NCBI GenBank assembly: GCA_026874595.1 | Contig: CM049310.1 | Span: forward strand, 85,225,056-85,289,055 | DNA length: 64,000 nucleotides | Reading direction: 5' to 3' | Source: Sipunculus nudus | Taxonomy: Eukaryota > Annelida > Sipuncula > Golfingiida > Sipunculidae | Shown here: piece after piece, positions 23,870 through 35,609 of the stretch | Layout of the letters: each line of letters opens with the position of its first letter | Position numbering within the stretch: position 1 is the stretch's first letter | Program-made: the position numbers and the translations under genes | The notes under the pieces: model-generated | The model's database searches: none | The model's input: only the letters and a program-made list of their open reading frames with translations | Told to the model about the DNA's origin: nothing

Positions 23870-24300
23870 TCATAATCCAAAATCTGACTGAGACTGGTGC
23901 CGATCACAGACGCTTGACACATTGTCAAGAATCATTGGCCTGGGCGACAATTAGAGGGAAATAGTTCTCCGACTTACACCGGCCTTTCTATCAGATAATA
24001 AACAACTGAACTCTATTATCCTTGCTTTGAGGGGTTTCACACCTTAAAGGCGCCCATTCACCTACCTTGCCCACATATTATAAAAATGTTGATATAAGTA
24101 AAAAAGACAGCCTGTGTGCGGTGATATCCACGTTTCCTGGCCTATTTTTATGTAAGCTCCAAGGGATTACCTTTAGTTTATTAAAGTCAGATAGATGGTT
24201 GGGCCCCTTAAATAAATCATCGAGTCCAAACAAAACTCGTTAATTTATATTTCAATCTATTTCACTTCAATTACTTATCCCGTCTAAGTTCTAAGTAGGT
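23870..24300 (+). repeat. Segment in direct, not inverted, orientation to the right arm
   Basis: CGCTTGACA, GCCTGGGCGACAATTAGA and GGCCTTTCTATCAGAT at 23.9-24.0 kb, and TCTATTTCACTTC near 24.26 kb, match 51.62-51.81 kb on the same strand, although the flanks match in inverted orientation. One arm has therefore undergone a local inversion. Confidence 0.7.
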
Positions 24301-25204
24301 AGACAGGATAACATGCAACCAACCACCTTAGGTCACGTGGTTCTTCTGTTTGTGAGCATTGGCACATATGTCGTTTTCACTTGTAGCTTTTTGATTAAAC
24401 ATGCTAAAACATCCGTAATGAGGGCCTGATAAGAAATGTACATAACATTATTACCTACAATTCATGATTATTTACATAGGGTAAGCCAGGAGACGCATAG
24501 ATTCTTCAGAAAATGTAAAGAATTAACTGGCCAGTAAGCTCTACAGTGTGTTGGCATTCGGCTTCGGATGATTTACATAGGCGGTTAATTATGAATGCGT
24601 GACATACTGTTGAACATCGCCGACAGAAGTTAAATTCTTGATAAGATTGGAAAGGTGAGTCCATTGATACATTTATATGTTAATAACGATAAAAGGTATA
24701 AGTAGCGTTGCTCTAAGTTCATCCATATGATTTCACGGATGATTATTAAGCTAATAAGCGAGTGATTATTTATACCAGTGATTATTATGGCTGTTAAACC
24801 TTGAAGCCGCTGAATGGGTGGGCGAAAGGTAGGAGGGCAATTTTACCAAAGAGTAAGGCTTTATTTACTTTCGGCTGAATGAACTCATAATAAAAGGTAC
24901 AACTAAACAATCTAACACATGTACTAGCCTAGGCATAACAAGCAGTCAAACGCGTGTGATAGACAATCACGCGCCGCCGCAGCGAAAGCAAGTGTACATA
25001 TTCCAGCCCAGCTATATTATCTAGTTTCTAATTCCCGATATTCGTGAGAGAGAACTAACAAAGAAAATGAAACCTATGGGACTTAAACGGGCCATCAACA
25101 GAGGGAAACAGTCTTTCATGTAGGAGATTCATAAATATCAAATGTACGTTAGCACAGTATATAGGGTAGAAAGATTTGTAATTAATATTTCTTATATCAA
25201 TTAT

Positions 25205-25335
25205 GTAGGACTCGAGTCCGGACTTGAGTTCACTTTTTTTAGGGACTCTACATGGACGCGAGGGTCCTGGACCCGGACTAGTTTGCACTCGGACTCTTTG
25301 GGAAGGTCTCGAGAATCAGGCCATCTCGAGTCCAA
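25205..25335. repeat. GAGTCC-type degenerate hexamer repeat
   Basis: ACTCGAGTCCGGACTTGAGT and related hexamer variants, matching 50,570-50,700 in inverted orientation. Confidence 0.8.
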
Positions 25336-25559
25336 CAGAAATAAATCTCTGTCACATATTATAAACATTTATGTATATGTGCGAACTACCATTAGAGTAA
25401 TACAAAATAATAACACCATATATTCCAGGTATTGCTCAGCATCGATAGCTTTAAACGTAATTACCAATTATAATAAAAACGTGAAAACGTACTTAAGAAT
25501 TTACATGATAATCTTAAACTCTCCATTTTATTTGGTATCGCTTTTGAAGGATATTTGTA

Positions 25560-25695
25560 TTGCACTTGGACTCGGACTTGGACTCAGATTCCAAATGACC
25601 CAGAATTGAAGGTGGACTTGGACTCGAACCTTAAGGACTCGGACTTGGACTTGGATTCGAGTGACCTTGACTCGGGCTTGCACTCGGACTTGGAT
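25560..25695. repeat. GGACTTGGACTC degenerate hexamer repeat
   Basis: Tandem GGACTY hexamers keep frames open and give Asp-Leu-Asp-Ser-rich translations. These are by-products of the 6-bp period, not a gene. The matching block is 50,135-50,345. Confidence 0.85.
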
Positions 25696-27059
25696 AATGT
25701 GGACGTGACTACAATAATACTCTCTAATAAATCAAAGAGGAATATTATAAAATATCAGATATTGCTCTTTGTCTGGGAATAGTGAACTTTTTCCACAGGT
25801 TTCATTTTTCATTATGATCCTCCTCAAAGTGTTAAGATGGCGAATGCCGGCGAAACATTTAATGACAAAATGTCCGGAATGTTTAACTTGCGAAAAAGAA
25901 ACCAGTCATGCACAGCAGTCTCCGATATCAGGCTGACTGTGATACTATGAATACCCCGTTTTCTTTTTAACACAAGTTCTCTCGGCCTGCATACATAAGC
26001 AAGGACAATGTACTACTTATTGTTCGAATCAATCGTTAAATTTGTATTTGATTACGTTCTAATGACATCCTTCGAGTGTGAAAAGAAATTTTAGTAAGAA
26101 AAAATAGGAATATATTTGTTTATATGTTGACCATTAGACAGTTAACAAATATATTCCAAACATGCATAATTGGCTTATCCCTATGGTAAAAAAACTACAT
26201 GCGTCCGTGGAAAGTTGATGGCCACACCAAAGATTGATAAATGAGCCCCCGCTAACCCCTAATCACACAGACACAGCGAAGGAAAAAGGATAAATAGTTA
26301 AATCTCGTAAGGTAACTTATTCTATTCCCAGTGACATCAGATTAACAGAGGTAACAGGAGCAATTAATCTGCAATATATTCAAATTCCAGTGTCAGTTTC
26401 TACTGAACAAGAAGAGGAACTAACTTTATTTGAATATAAATAGACTAACGAAAAGGCTATTGCATGGCAACGAGAAGGTCAAGGGTAGATTCTCGGATCA
26501 TGCAATTCATGGATTTGCGTAACATTATACATCAGTCCAAAGATTTGCCTGGCTATTTTGATAAAAGCAAAAGTTTCCCGCCATTCTGGATTTTCAGAAT
26601 TTTTCATCGTAATCATATTTAGTCCTGCCCCCCCCCCCCCCCGATCTCTGTCCTAAAAGGCCGTCCTCGCTAAAACTTTATATAACCTAGCCAACAAAAT
26701 TAAGGGCAAATGAGCATTACTTATTTTTAAGTAATTTTCATGTATAAAGTGGAAACTCCCTGACCGATAATTTTTTAATTTGGCTCTTTTCATTCCGATA
26801 TAACAGTACAAACTACCACTTATCCGTGAATCTGTAGTATATTTATTTTTATGTAGCCTGACTTGACAAAACCTACACTATATAACTAATATATTAACCA
26901 AAAGGTACCTTTAAGGTGTTGACTTATTTTGTATATTCAAGGCCCTAAACGGATTCAACATTCTAATATCAACATGCATACATAAAGAATTGCTAAATAA
27001 AAACAAATATTCCACATTTCTGCAAACTGCGTTTTTAACTTTCAAAATTAGACACTTAC

Positions 27060-27125
27060 CCCTCTCGATGTAGTCGACGACACTGGTTGGAAACGGTGAT
27101 GTGACCAGCAAACCCAGTTCAGGGA
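27060..27125 (-). other. Predicted noncoding leader exon of the BRICHOS gene
   Basis: On the - strand a segment with no ATG ends at a strong donor, GAGAGGG|GTAAGTGTC, at 27060/27059. The ATG exon at 22.8 kb has its own acceptor (TATTTCAG|TTAAAG, exon from 22813), so an upstream leader exon is required. Sequence and position are conserved in the right arm at 48.69-48.77 kb. The intron would be about 4.2 kb. Confidence 0.55.
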
Positions 27126-27151
27126 GTAATTGGACGAAGTCTTAGCCCCAA

Positions 27152-27160
27152 CTTATAAAG
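27152..27160 (-). promoter_or_regulatory. Candidate TATA box of the BRICHOS gene
   Basis: On the - strand CTTTATAAG lies about 30 bp upstream of the inferred leader start. The homologous right-arm site reads CTCTATATG, so the element is weakened in the pseudogene copy. Confidence 0.5.
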
Positions 27161-28064
27161 GCTAACGGGATGACGTGTCATGATGTAAGCGGTCACGTGG
27201 TTTGAAGTTTTGTTTACCATATATGTACATGCTACTGTTAGGTGACTGGGTATTAATTCTTAACATTTATTTTTGTTTAATGATTGTGTTTGATTGACAG
27301 GCCAATGGGCCAATGAGATTAACGTAATCTATGTAAACGCAACGGAGGTCGGACACCAAGTCGGACCTTCATGACGTGTGTTAACTGCCAATCATATGCG
27401 CGATGGACTTGTTAAGTGGTTTGCTGTTGGTACGGTTTGTGGATCTTTTTTATTTTACTTACGTTGCACATGCACTCAAAATCTCTGTCGCTAGCACTCT
27501 CCTACACTAAGACACGCGCACATGGGCATGGTAATTGTTATTGCGAGCTAGCATACATAGTGGCGATTTTTTAAATACAAATTTTGTCAAGAAGTCATAA
27601 TAAAACACAAAAATATTAAAACTGATTAAATTAAACCAAAAACAAAGACAATTACCCATTATATTAACTATGTATGCACCAAAAATAATTTGACTAACGT
27701 TCCAAATTTTATCAGCTATTAATAAAATACTTGGAATCATATGCACTTAATGTCCAGAGGTATCGTATGTTTTTTCGTTGTAGTGTGTAATAATGACAAC
27801 CATGGAAAATAAATAGAAATAAATGAAAATTCTGTTAAAAAAATAATGTTATATTCACTTAACATGTGAGTGAATAATATTGTACACAATATGTTATATA
27901 ACATTTTCAGTTAAATTGTTTGAGAAATCACTGAGTAAATAGTCCCATGGGTCACGGCGCTCACCTGAATTTTGTGAAATTTCAGCAAATGCAAAATATC
28001 CTTATTTCTATTGTTATCGTTTTTTTTATAAATTAACATTTAAAATGCTTTGAGAAGACGATCC

Positions 28065-28505
28065 TGCTATTTTGTGATAATCAAGTACTAAATATATCAC
28101 TGCCAAACCAATACTCTTACATGACTACCATGAAAAAACAATATAGATTGTTGAGACACTGTGTTACATATTTACAGATGGAGAGACAGGAGGACAGGAG
28201 GACTGATAACTTTTTTCACTCTTGAGGAAGGATATTAATGAATTTTAGGTTACATTTAACCACATTTTTTTGCAGGAGAATAAGGGTATAATAAATGAAT
28301 TATTTTTATCATATTGAATTGTTTTAATTTATAAATTTTCTAAAGATTATTTTTTTGGTGATAATTGTTAAAGGCTTTTTTGTAATAATCAAGTGCTAAT
28401 TATATGACTGCCAAACAAATATTCTGACATGACTGACATGGAAAAACCAGTAAAGCTTTTTGAGATACTGTATTACATATTAACAGATGGAGAGATGGGT
28501 GGTAG
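28065..28505. repeat. Two-copy tandem duplication, period about 310 bp
   Basis: ATAATCAAGTACTAAATATA at about 28,079 and a copy differing at a few bases at about 28,387 are each followed by ACTGCCAAAC, ATGACT and ACAGATGGAGAGA. The right arm carries only the first copy, so the duplication is left-specific and lies at the inner edge of the arm. Confidence 0.8.
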
Positions 28506-28509
28506 AGTT

Positions 28510-29640
28510 GCATATGTTTGTGCTGGTGTGTGCAGCACTCTTTTTACATCTTTTTCATGGATCATATAAGAATAAAAATAAACTTCATTCCATGCTGCTT
28601 ATTCAGATTACTGCTATGGCCAAGTCTATCGATGTTACAGAATTTAATTGTTTATAATTGTTTCGTACCTCACATATCAGGTATGTACTGACAGTGATAT
28701 TCAGTTCTCTGCTAGCTTTTATAAGCACAACTTTTATATATAATTTCTAAATATGCTTATATGTTTAAATTTCATATAAAATTTAATGTTCATGTATCAT
28801 ACCCCTAGGCTTGGAATAAGGAATGTATTGTATCGATATTTTAGTTAATATATGTTTTATTTGAAAATGATACAGTCACCAGGGAAGACCAGCTTGATTT
28901 TAGCTGAGTGTTTTATTACCCTGTATAAATATGATGTAAATGAATAAAATAAATAAATGTTTGCATATACTTAAATAATCAAACAAAACTGATGTGAGTT
29001 AACAAATATAACCTAGCCAGTATAGTTGACTGGCATCAGTATTCGCAGAATAAATGAGGGGGGGGGGGGGGTAATCCCGCACCCTATGAATACACCTGCC
29101 ACACGGTATGTCACGTAATGACGTGGCTTAAAAGCAATCGTGAAAACATTGAATACATGAATGAAATATAAAAGAGTTCATGTATATGGAAAATTTGGCT
29201 GTAAAATAAGTCTGTTTTCACTTTTCATATGTTACTTTTGTATTACTTTCCTTTTAAACCATACAAATGTTATATTCATATCACTTTCCTGTTTTTTTAT
29301 AATTTACAAGAGATCATTTCTTTAACATAAGAAAGACTTAAACCCCATGGGAAAATGTATCGCATTGAGGACATAATATAATCTAGCTTGCCCAGTATAG
29401 GGGATTTACTATACCCTTATTTCTTGTACCTAGACATCCCTTATTTGTGACAATAGATATTAGCACTTGAAACAATGCTGAAATGGCACCTTTATCTAAC
29501 GGCGTCAAGTTACCAAGTTTGAGGCCGGAAATCTCAGGTAGTGTCCCATGGTCATGAAATAAACACCATCTTGTTCCTCTTTTATTGCTAAATAAGGTAC
29601 ACATAAATGTGCTTGTATAAGAATGATTATAAGGTGTGCA
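28510..29640. other. Intergenic DNA, no gene seen
   Basis: AT-rich with one 14-nt G run at 29058-29071. No motif-bearing frame was found. Confidence 0.45.
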
Positions 29641-29644
29641 CATT

Positions 29645-30010
29645 TATCGGTTCTGTAGCTGAGGGGTAAATAACAGAACTCAAAGCCGGGAGATCGTGAG
29701 TTCAAATCTCATCCGAGGGCTCTGCAGGCTTAATGGGAAGGCTGTGGCCCAAGCCGTGAATCGCTCACAAACGAGCGTGTCTTAGGGTGATTGCTCGGTG
29801 TTATGACCCAGATATTGGGTAAATTAGACAACCAGGACCCAAAGGTGCGGAAGACATTCTAAAATAATATGATAGGAAGCGAATGGTACCACCCTGTCAA
29901 TTAGTCCCAGACAGGAATGGAAATCAGCAGATCTATATACCTCATATATAAGTCAGCATTAAAAAATGGAGACGGTTGCCTCCAAAAAATATTTTAAGAA
30001 AGAAAAGAAA
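29645..30010 (+). mobile_element. tRNA-derived SINE
   Basis: A box TAGCTGAGGGG at 29656-29666 and B box GTGAGTTCAAATCTC at 29697-29710. The ~300-bp body ends near AATGGAGACGGTTGCCTCCA followed by A-rich sequence. Its tail segments GGAATGGAAATCAGCAGATC and ACGGTTGCCTCC are shared with the SINE at 36.0-36.25 kb. Confidence 0.75.
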
Positions 30011-30405
30011 AAGTATGCACATTTTTAACCAATATTTTAATCAAATTGTTTCGATTTGCTTCATTATTTTATTGTAGGCGAGGTGGGGACGAGGGATGGG
30101 TGGCAGTACAAGGCCTCCCTACGTTTCCAACAGTAGGGACATGCCATTGATATCTCCCACATTTTGCCAAGTCATTAAATGTTCATTTTACTTAAATAAG
30201 ACTCAAATTTTCATTTGTAATAACATGATTTATAAACAATCATGTGTCACAGTTTCTCAAGTATTAAGGAAATGACTCAAATATCAAAAAGACTGATAAT
30301 ATGACAATTATCCCATGTATTCATGCTCTGCATTTTGGAAACCAACCAATAAACACACAAAATAACAATATTTCTCGCAGGTTATGAAGATTAGATTGTC
30401 ACCTT

Positions 30406-30409
<4 letters not shown>

Positions 30410-30469
<60 letters not shown>

Positions 30470-30572
30470 TGTATGAGTAGCCATGCTGGTTCATTATTTA
30501 ATAGATGGAAAGGGTATACACAGAAAAGTGGTTCACTGGCAGTGAACCACTTTTCTGTGTATACCCTTTCCA

Positions 30573-30632
<60 letters not shown>

Positions 30633-30636
30633 TATT
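30410..30636. repeat. Perfect 37-bp-arm palindrome between two (TA)n tracts
   Basis: The left arm 30501-30537 (starting ATAGATGGAAAGGG) is the exact reverse complement of 30541-30577, with a GGC loop at 30538-30540. Long TA runs lie on both sides at 30410-30467 and 30575-30636. Apparent reading frames through it are Tyr-Ile repeats and not coding. Confidence 0.95.
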
Positions 30637-30639
30637 TAT

Positions 30640-31900
30640 TCACGAATTCAAGAGGGCACGGGAGGCACTGGGTAACCTTCTTTAGTGTTTATCACATAGG
30701 TTTTTACTTGTTAGTTTCTTAATCGAGAATATTCACATTTAATTGATACAAAATGCATTCAAAAGGGAGAAAGGGAGGCCACCCCTAACACCCAACCTTC
30801 TCAGCAGATAACAGACCCGCTTTGAATCCTGAAAAAAAATCTTGTGCCCCCCCCCCCCCTCCAAGAAACCACATTGCAAAAGGAAAGTGCTGGTGCTCGG
30901 GGTGGGGTTGGTGGGTGGGATGGTTCGCAAATATACAACCTTGAAGCAACAATGGCCCAGACTAAGACATGTTAGAGCAGTTATTTCATGCATTTGAGAA
31001 GACTTCAATTTGAATGTTTGACGCGTTTCATACAGATAACCTTTACTTGTAGCTGATTTTATTGACCGTACCCTGTTTCCGCCCTCCTTCGGGCTTTGAT
31101 TTGATAAAAAGGCCATTTCTCAAAACATACGCCATGTGTCACTCACTAACATCACTTTTTATTTAACTAGGGACCATGGGAAACAAACAAATATAGTAAA
31201 TCAAAACAATTCATTGTGTCAACACTATTGGTAATTAATGTGCACACATAAAGAAAGTCAAATTATTTTGTGAATTGGACTTAATTGTACTTAATAACCA
31301 TGTATTAAGATCCAAATACAACGTCTTTACATCCAACCTGTTAAGCAATAGAAGCGGAGTAAAATGGTGTACGAAAAAAAATTCCATTTTGTGACCACAC
31401 CCCATATCTAATTTCCTTCAGGCGCAAACTTTTTACTACGAACAATACTTGTTATAATGTGTGTGTGTGTGTTTGTGCATGTGTGTGCCATATACACAAG
31501 GCGTTTTAGAACATTGCAAAATTTTAGCTTTATTTCTAAAATAATTATTATCTGTTACAACTTAGTTAAGCCATTCATATGAAATCAGGCTCAGTTTGTA
31601 ATAAAAACTAGTGTAAAGTAGCTTTACAAAATTCACAAAAACCTATTGTAAAGTTCAAGAACAATTTTAAACGTTTTCTTCAATGACACAATATAGACAA
31701 TCAATTATAAATAGTCACGCTTGACTGAAAAAGACTTCGGCCCTTCTTGAACAATCAAAGTAAATTGGTTTACTGTTTCTGAGGACAGGGATAAGCGAAA
31801 GTATGTATAAGATTAAAAATTTTAGTTTATAGGCAAATGATATAATTGTTCTTGCAACTTTGGCTTAGCTTGCCCGGAATGTGTTTGAGATAGGTACGCT
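30640..31900. other. Intergenic DNA with C homopolymer
   Basis: No gene was recognised. A 13-nt C run sits at 30847-30859, and a TG-rich stretch at 31,459-31,490 continues into CCATATACACAAGG, which recurs near 39,150. Confidence 0.45.
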
Positions 31901-31919
31901 GACGATCGTGAGTTAATTA

Positions 31920-32165
31920 TTTAGGTCTCAGACCAACTGTGATCAAACTTACTGGTTTGCCGAAGTGGGCCGGGCGCTGTGTTTACACACCAAGGGTTTG
32001 GGTAATGATCGCTTGCCAGACTGGCAAGCGAGTGACTGTTACAGAGCCCGCTTTGATCTGAATCCGCGGGTACGGCCGGACGCCTGGGAGTTGATAGCCG
32101 CGATTCCCAGACCGGTATCAAGCGTCTCTTACGCTTATTCCCGCGTTCCTTAAAGCCCTGTATAT
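31920..32165. other. GC-rich island with hairpin, possible TE fragment
   Basis: The composition is far more GC-rich than its flanks. It contains the hairpin CGCTTGCCAGACTGGCAAGCG at about 32,010-32,030. Both strands are open for 60-85 codons, but I recognise no protein motif. It may be the end of an unidentified transposable element. Confidence 0.35.
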
Positions 32166-32169
32166 ATGT

Positions 32170-32365
32170 TACAGGCAAACTGTGTAATCAGGCATTACAC
32201 GAAATGGCTAATTCACTCAGACATTTCGGGAAACAACTTAAATGTTAAAGCATTACGTGTATTGTCTTGTTTTATGGCTCAGTAATCACACGAAATGCCT
32301 GACTTCTTTTTGGCATGTATGTTCATGCTGATTGACAACACACTTTGCCAGGTGAAAATAAGTTT
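32170..32365. repeat. Degenerate tandem repeat of an AGGCATT-CACGAAATG unit
   Basis: Copies of CAGGCATTACACGAAATG and related forms recur at about 29-35-bp spacing. It begins with ACAGGCAAACTGTGTAATCA, which matches the reverse complement of the end of the array at 38.95-39.10 kb. Confidence 0.65.
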
Positions 32366-33125
32366 ATTAATTTTTTTTTGTGTTCCTTTTTCAATGATTA
32401 ATGCACTTAAAAGCTTTAATGCAGCAGAACCTGTAAGAACTATATTTTAAGTACAAATAGTATCATGCAATGATTGTTAAGTCGATATAGTCTACAGTTT
32501 AAGTGTTTGTCATAATATAATATGAACCCTTTTAGCAACGAAATAATATTCTTCATTATTTATTTCTATATTATAAAAATTTTCAATAATACATAGTAAA
32601 TACATCAAACGTATGTCTTAATACGGAATGATCCGCTTTGTTTGTATTAATAAGGAATGTACATATTTATACATATATTTATACATATTTATAGTATACC
32701 ACTATTTACTTACAAATGGGATAATTTTAAATTTTCCTGCTATTATCTTGAAGTATGCGATGGCATATTTGTTTATTAAGAAATATTTTAGGGAACATTT
32801 CACATTTAACATTTCATGAATGCAAACTTGGTTCCAGGCATGTGAGACTGTACAATTAATGACTTCTCATAACTGATGACACAGACAACCAGTCATCCGG
32901 ACATACATATACAGACTTCCCTCCTTATTGTATCAGAGAAGTCTACACCAAACGATTATGACCTATTTTAAGTCCACGTAAACGGAAATCACAGAACCAA
33001 AAATGTGTTTAAATTGATAAGAGAAGGGTAGGACAAAATTAAAACGTTGTTTTATGAGACCCCGTGAATATGTAAACACTGTCCTAATAATAGGATTGAA
33101 GCTAGATTACTTGTCTTTCATAATA

Positions 33126-33447
33126 ACGTACTATCTATGTTAATTTATGCTGAAGTCATTGAGATAGTTATGTCAGTGTCTGAATTAAGAGGTACACTTA
33201 TTCTCTCACCCAATCAGCATACTCTCTGTGACGAAATGGTGACGTCATTTTATAAATATGGATCTATGAGGTTGCATCTTCATGTTGAACAAAAATATCT
33301 GTAGTGCGCGCTTTAGGAGAGACTGGGCGGTCCTCTCAGAGATATTGGCCCAGACCTCCTGCTGATGAATAAAGACTTCTATTATCATACTGGTCTTGAA
33401 CATTGTAAGCTACGCGCATGAGTACCTGTTTGTGACGCAAGTTGGTA
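33126..33447 (+). mobile_element. Candidate solo LTR
   Basis: A compact promoter-like TGACGTCATTTTATAAATA at about 33,240 is followed about 110 bp later by GATGAATAAAGACTTC (a poly(A) signal) and a terminal GACGCA near 33,440. This is the order of U3, R and U5. Neither a target duplication nor a second LTR was found, so the call is tentative. Confidence 0.3.
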
Positions 33448-33469
33448 CCCCCCCCCCCCCCATCTATGC

Positions 33470-34355
33470 ACCTCAATTCCCCTTTAAATCACTAACACCC
33501 ATTTAAACTCTATATATAAAGCGCATGGTTACAAGCGCATTTTCAGTCATCCACAGTTGTTTATCATGATGATTAATTATTTTGTCAAAACAAAATGACA
33601 AAGATTGATTCATTAATTTAATTTCAGCAATTTACTATATTTACAATATACAAAATAATCACAATTAGTACTCATTTATTAGAAAATCACAAACAAATCA
33701 TTGATACTCACTGTAATATTGAGAAGAAATAAAGATTTTCAACAAAACCGGTGAAAAGCTTGAAAAGCCGGCTTTAATCTGGGTATCCCGGACAATCGAT
33801 GGTATGCCAAACAAAGTTCAAAATTCGCCTTACCTAACTTATATAATTATACAGAGATCAATGAACTAGTGATAATAATTGCCCCGGCCTGAGGTAACTA
33901 AAATGACACAATCCAGATATCCGAAAGCAAATGGCGGTACAAAATAAAAAAAAATTAACATATTCAACACGTATTGATGATTGGATTTTATTAAGAGCGA
34001 AAATATATAAGAAGACCACGCATAAACGGCTTTTCAAGATATTTAACAAAAATAGGGTCTGTAAAAGCACGGGTCATCTGGGTTGAAGTAAATTTATAAT
34101 AATAAAGAAAAATGTGAATAAAAAAATAATTAAATAACCGGTGACCAGGAGTTTTCAAATATATCAGAATATGACTAGGCTATGTGTGGTGATAATGCAC
34201 ACTTAAAATAAATAAAACAAAAATGATATCTGACTCACTTCTTCATTATGTTATAACCATGCCAAGACTTGGAAGAAGTGCTCTGGGAGGCAATGTTTAA
34301 CTCTTCAGTTATAGAAAAGTAAATATCTCTTGATTAGGAACTTTTGACATTTTGC
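33470..34355. other. AT-rich intergenic DNA
   Basis: No gene, RNA or repeat recognised. Confidence 0.45.
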
Positions 34356-34359
34356 ATAC

Positions 34360-34868
34360 TTTTCTATGGAGCCCCTAAAGTGACATACGTGATATTTTTT
34401 TCTGGGTTATTATCGCGTTCCCTCGCGATCTTTTCGCGTTCCCTCGCGATCTTTCAGCGTTCCCTCGCGATCTTTTCGCGTTCCCTCGCGATCTTTTCAC
34501 GTTCCCTCGCGATCTTTTCGCGTTCCCTCGCAATTTTTTCGCGTTCCCTCGCGATAATATCGCGTTCCCTCGCGATCTTTTCGCGTTCCCTCGCGATCTT
34601 TTCGCGTTCCCTCGCGATCTTTTTCGCGTTCCCTCGCGATAATATCGCGTTCCCTCGCGATCTTTTCGCGTTCCCTCGCGATCTGTTCGGCTAGGCCGGT
34701 TCCCTGCTCCTCTATATCTGGCATACATGCAAATAAATGGACGCGGGAACCAGTACAACAGTTTACTTTACCTCGTTCCTTGTGTCTTTAACACCACTAC
34801 GCCCCAATAAGATATACGCTCGATGTCAGGTCAACACAACGATGCTTGTATAAGATAAGATTAGTAAA
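34360..34868 (-). mobile_element. ~0.5-kb repeat element carrying a 21-bp minisatellite, inverted copy
   Basis: The sequence from TATGGAGCCCCTAAAGTGAC (34,366) through the array to GTATAAGATAAGATTAG (about 34,868) is the reverse complement of 37,935-38,513, while flanking DNA does not match. The shared non-array part ends with GATATACGCTCGATGTCAGG. It is probably a dispersed element inserted twice in opposite orientation. Confidence 0.7.
34413..34690 (-). repeat. CpG-rich 21-bp minisatellite, 13 units
   Basis: Read on the - strand the unit is GATCGCGAGGGAACGCGAAAA with four CpGs. Thirteen CCCTCGC cores were counted on +. Variants include CpG losses (CACG, GCAA) and TAATATC in place of GATCTTTTC. 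One 22-bp unit near 34,612 shifts the frame. Because 21 is a multiple of three, long repetitive open frames appear in several frames. I regard them as non-coding. Confidence 0.95.
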
Positions 34869-34870
34869 TG

Positions 34871-35113
34871 ATTAAATATGCAGATGACACAGTGACCTTA
34901 GGACTCATTTCTGATGACAATGAATTGCCTTATAGGCAAGAGATATTACATCTGACTAAATGTTGTCAATCATAACCTTCTTTTAAATGATGAAAAAAAC
35001 AAAGGAAGTTTTATTCGATTTTAGGAAAGGGTGTAATGTAGTAATTAAAGTGTGTATCAACAATGTTGGGTAAAGATTGTTAATAATTATAAGTACCTCT
35101 CAAATGGTCAGAT

Positions 35114-35115
<2 letters not shown>
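34871..35115 (+). pseudogene. LINE reverse-transcriptase fragment (Rex/CR1-like), decayed
   Basis: The + strand reads KYADDTVTLGLISDDNELPY (catalytic YADD near 34,880), then RQEILHLTKCCQS, a frameshift, TKEVLFDFRKG and, in another frame, VKIVNNYKYLSNGQI. This is the RT C-core and thumb order of Rex/CR1-type LINEs. Stops and shifts make it dead. It starts within a few bases of the end of the minisatellite element and runs into a (CA)n/(TA)n tract. Confidence 0.8.
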
Positions 35116-35222
<107 letters not shown>

Positions 35223-35372
35223 ATATATCATATATATGGCATAAATGTTTTCATTAATATTTTATATCTTTTTCTTTTACCTGACATGAAATTAATATTA
35301 GGCCAGATTCTATTAAATACTAAAAATACTGGACACAGTTCATCTTGGAAAATTGATACTTCCACTGTCAAA

Positions 35373-35374
<2 letters not shown>

Positions 35375-35418
<44 letters not shown>
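35375..35418. repeat. (TA)n microsatellite
   Basis: About 44 bp of TA. Confidence 0.96.
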
Positions 35419-35419
<1 letters not shown>

Positions 35420-35503
35420 CTCTGAAGAAAAACAACACTGTTAATTCACAACAGACTGTTTCACGGGATGCGACCCGATCATCAGGTGAATGTGGTTAGA
35501 AAT

Positions 35504-35607
35504 ATAATAATAAATAGCAGATATGTGGAGCATGAGGCATACATACATATATATATATATATATGTATGTATGCCTCATGCTCCACATATCTGCTATTTA
35601 TTATTAT
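35504..35607. repeat. Perfect 104-bp palindrome centred on (AT)n
   Basis: Each 52-bp half begins ATAATAATAAATAGCAGATA when read from its outer end. The centre is a self-complementary ACATACATATAT core. No mismatch was found. Confidence 0.95.
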
Positions 35608-35609
35608 GG

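Larger units (their letters stand above)
14765..28350 (+). repeat. Left arm of a ~13.6-kb inverted duplication
   Basis: Reverse-complement anchors to the right arm (left / right) include 14,975-15,010 / 60,965-61,035; 16,255-16,310 / 59,830-59,890; 16,505-16,590 / 57,465-57,540; 17,700-17,950 / 56,180-56,450; 18,480-18,946 / 55,155-55,640; 21,401-21,526 / 53,340-53,465; 21,973-22,089 / 52,523-52,632; 24,800-25,050 / 50,860-51,110; 26,120-26,200 / 49,575-49,670; 27,060-27,180 / 48,650-48,775; and 28,150-28,350 / 47,470-47,690. Homology fades outside about 14,765 and 28,350. This arm carries the intact BRICHOS gene. Boundaries were found by eye and may move by tens of bases. Confidence 0.93.

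Noticed and set aside
25142-25782. Asp/Leu/Ser-rich 75-155-codon frames at the hexamer satellite
   Set aside because: Produced by the 6-bp repeat; interrupted and unsupported by splice signals.
30391-30685. Tyr-Ile repeat peptides at TA microsatellites (also near 4.7, 35.1 and 42.5 kb)
   Set aside because: These are translations of (TA)n and have no biological support.
34344-34758. Long repetitive open frames over the left 21-bp array (Ser-Leu-Ala-Ile-Phe or Arg-Gly-Asn-Ala-Lys repeats)
   Set aside because: They are open in several frames and on both strands because the unit is 21 bp. A 22-bp unit shifts the frame, and there is no gene context.
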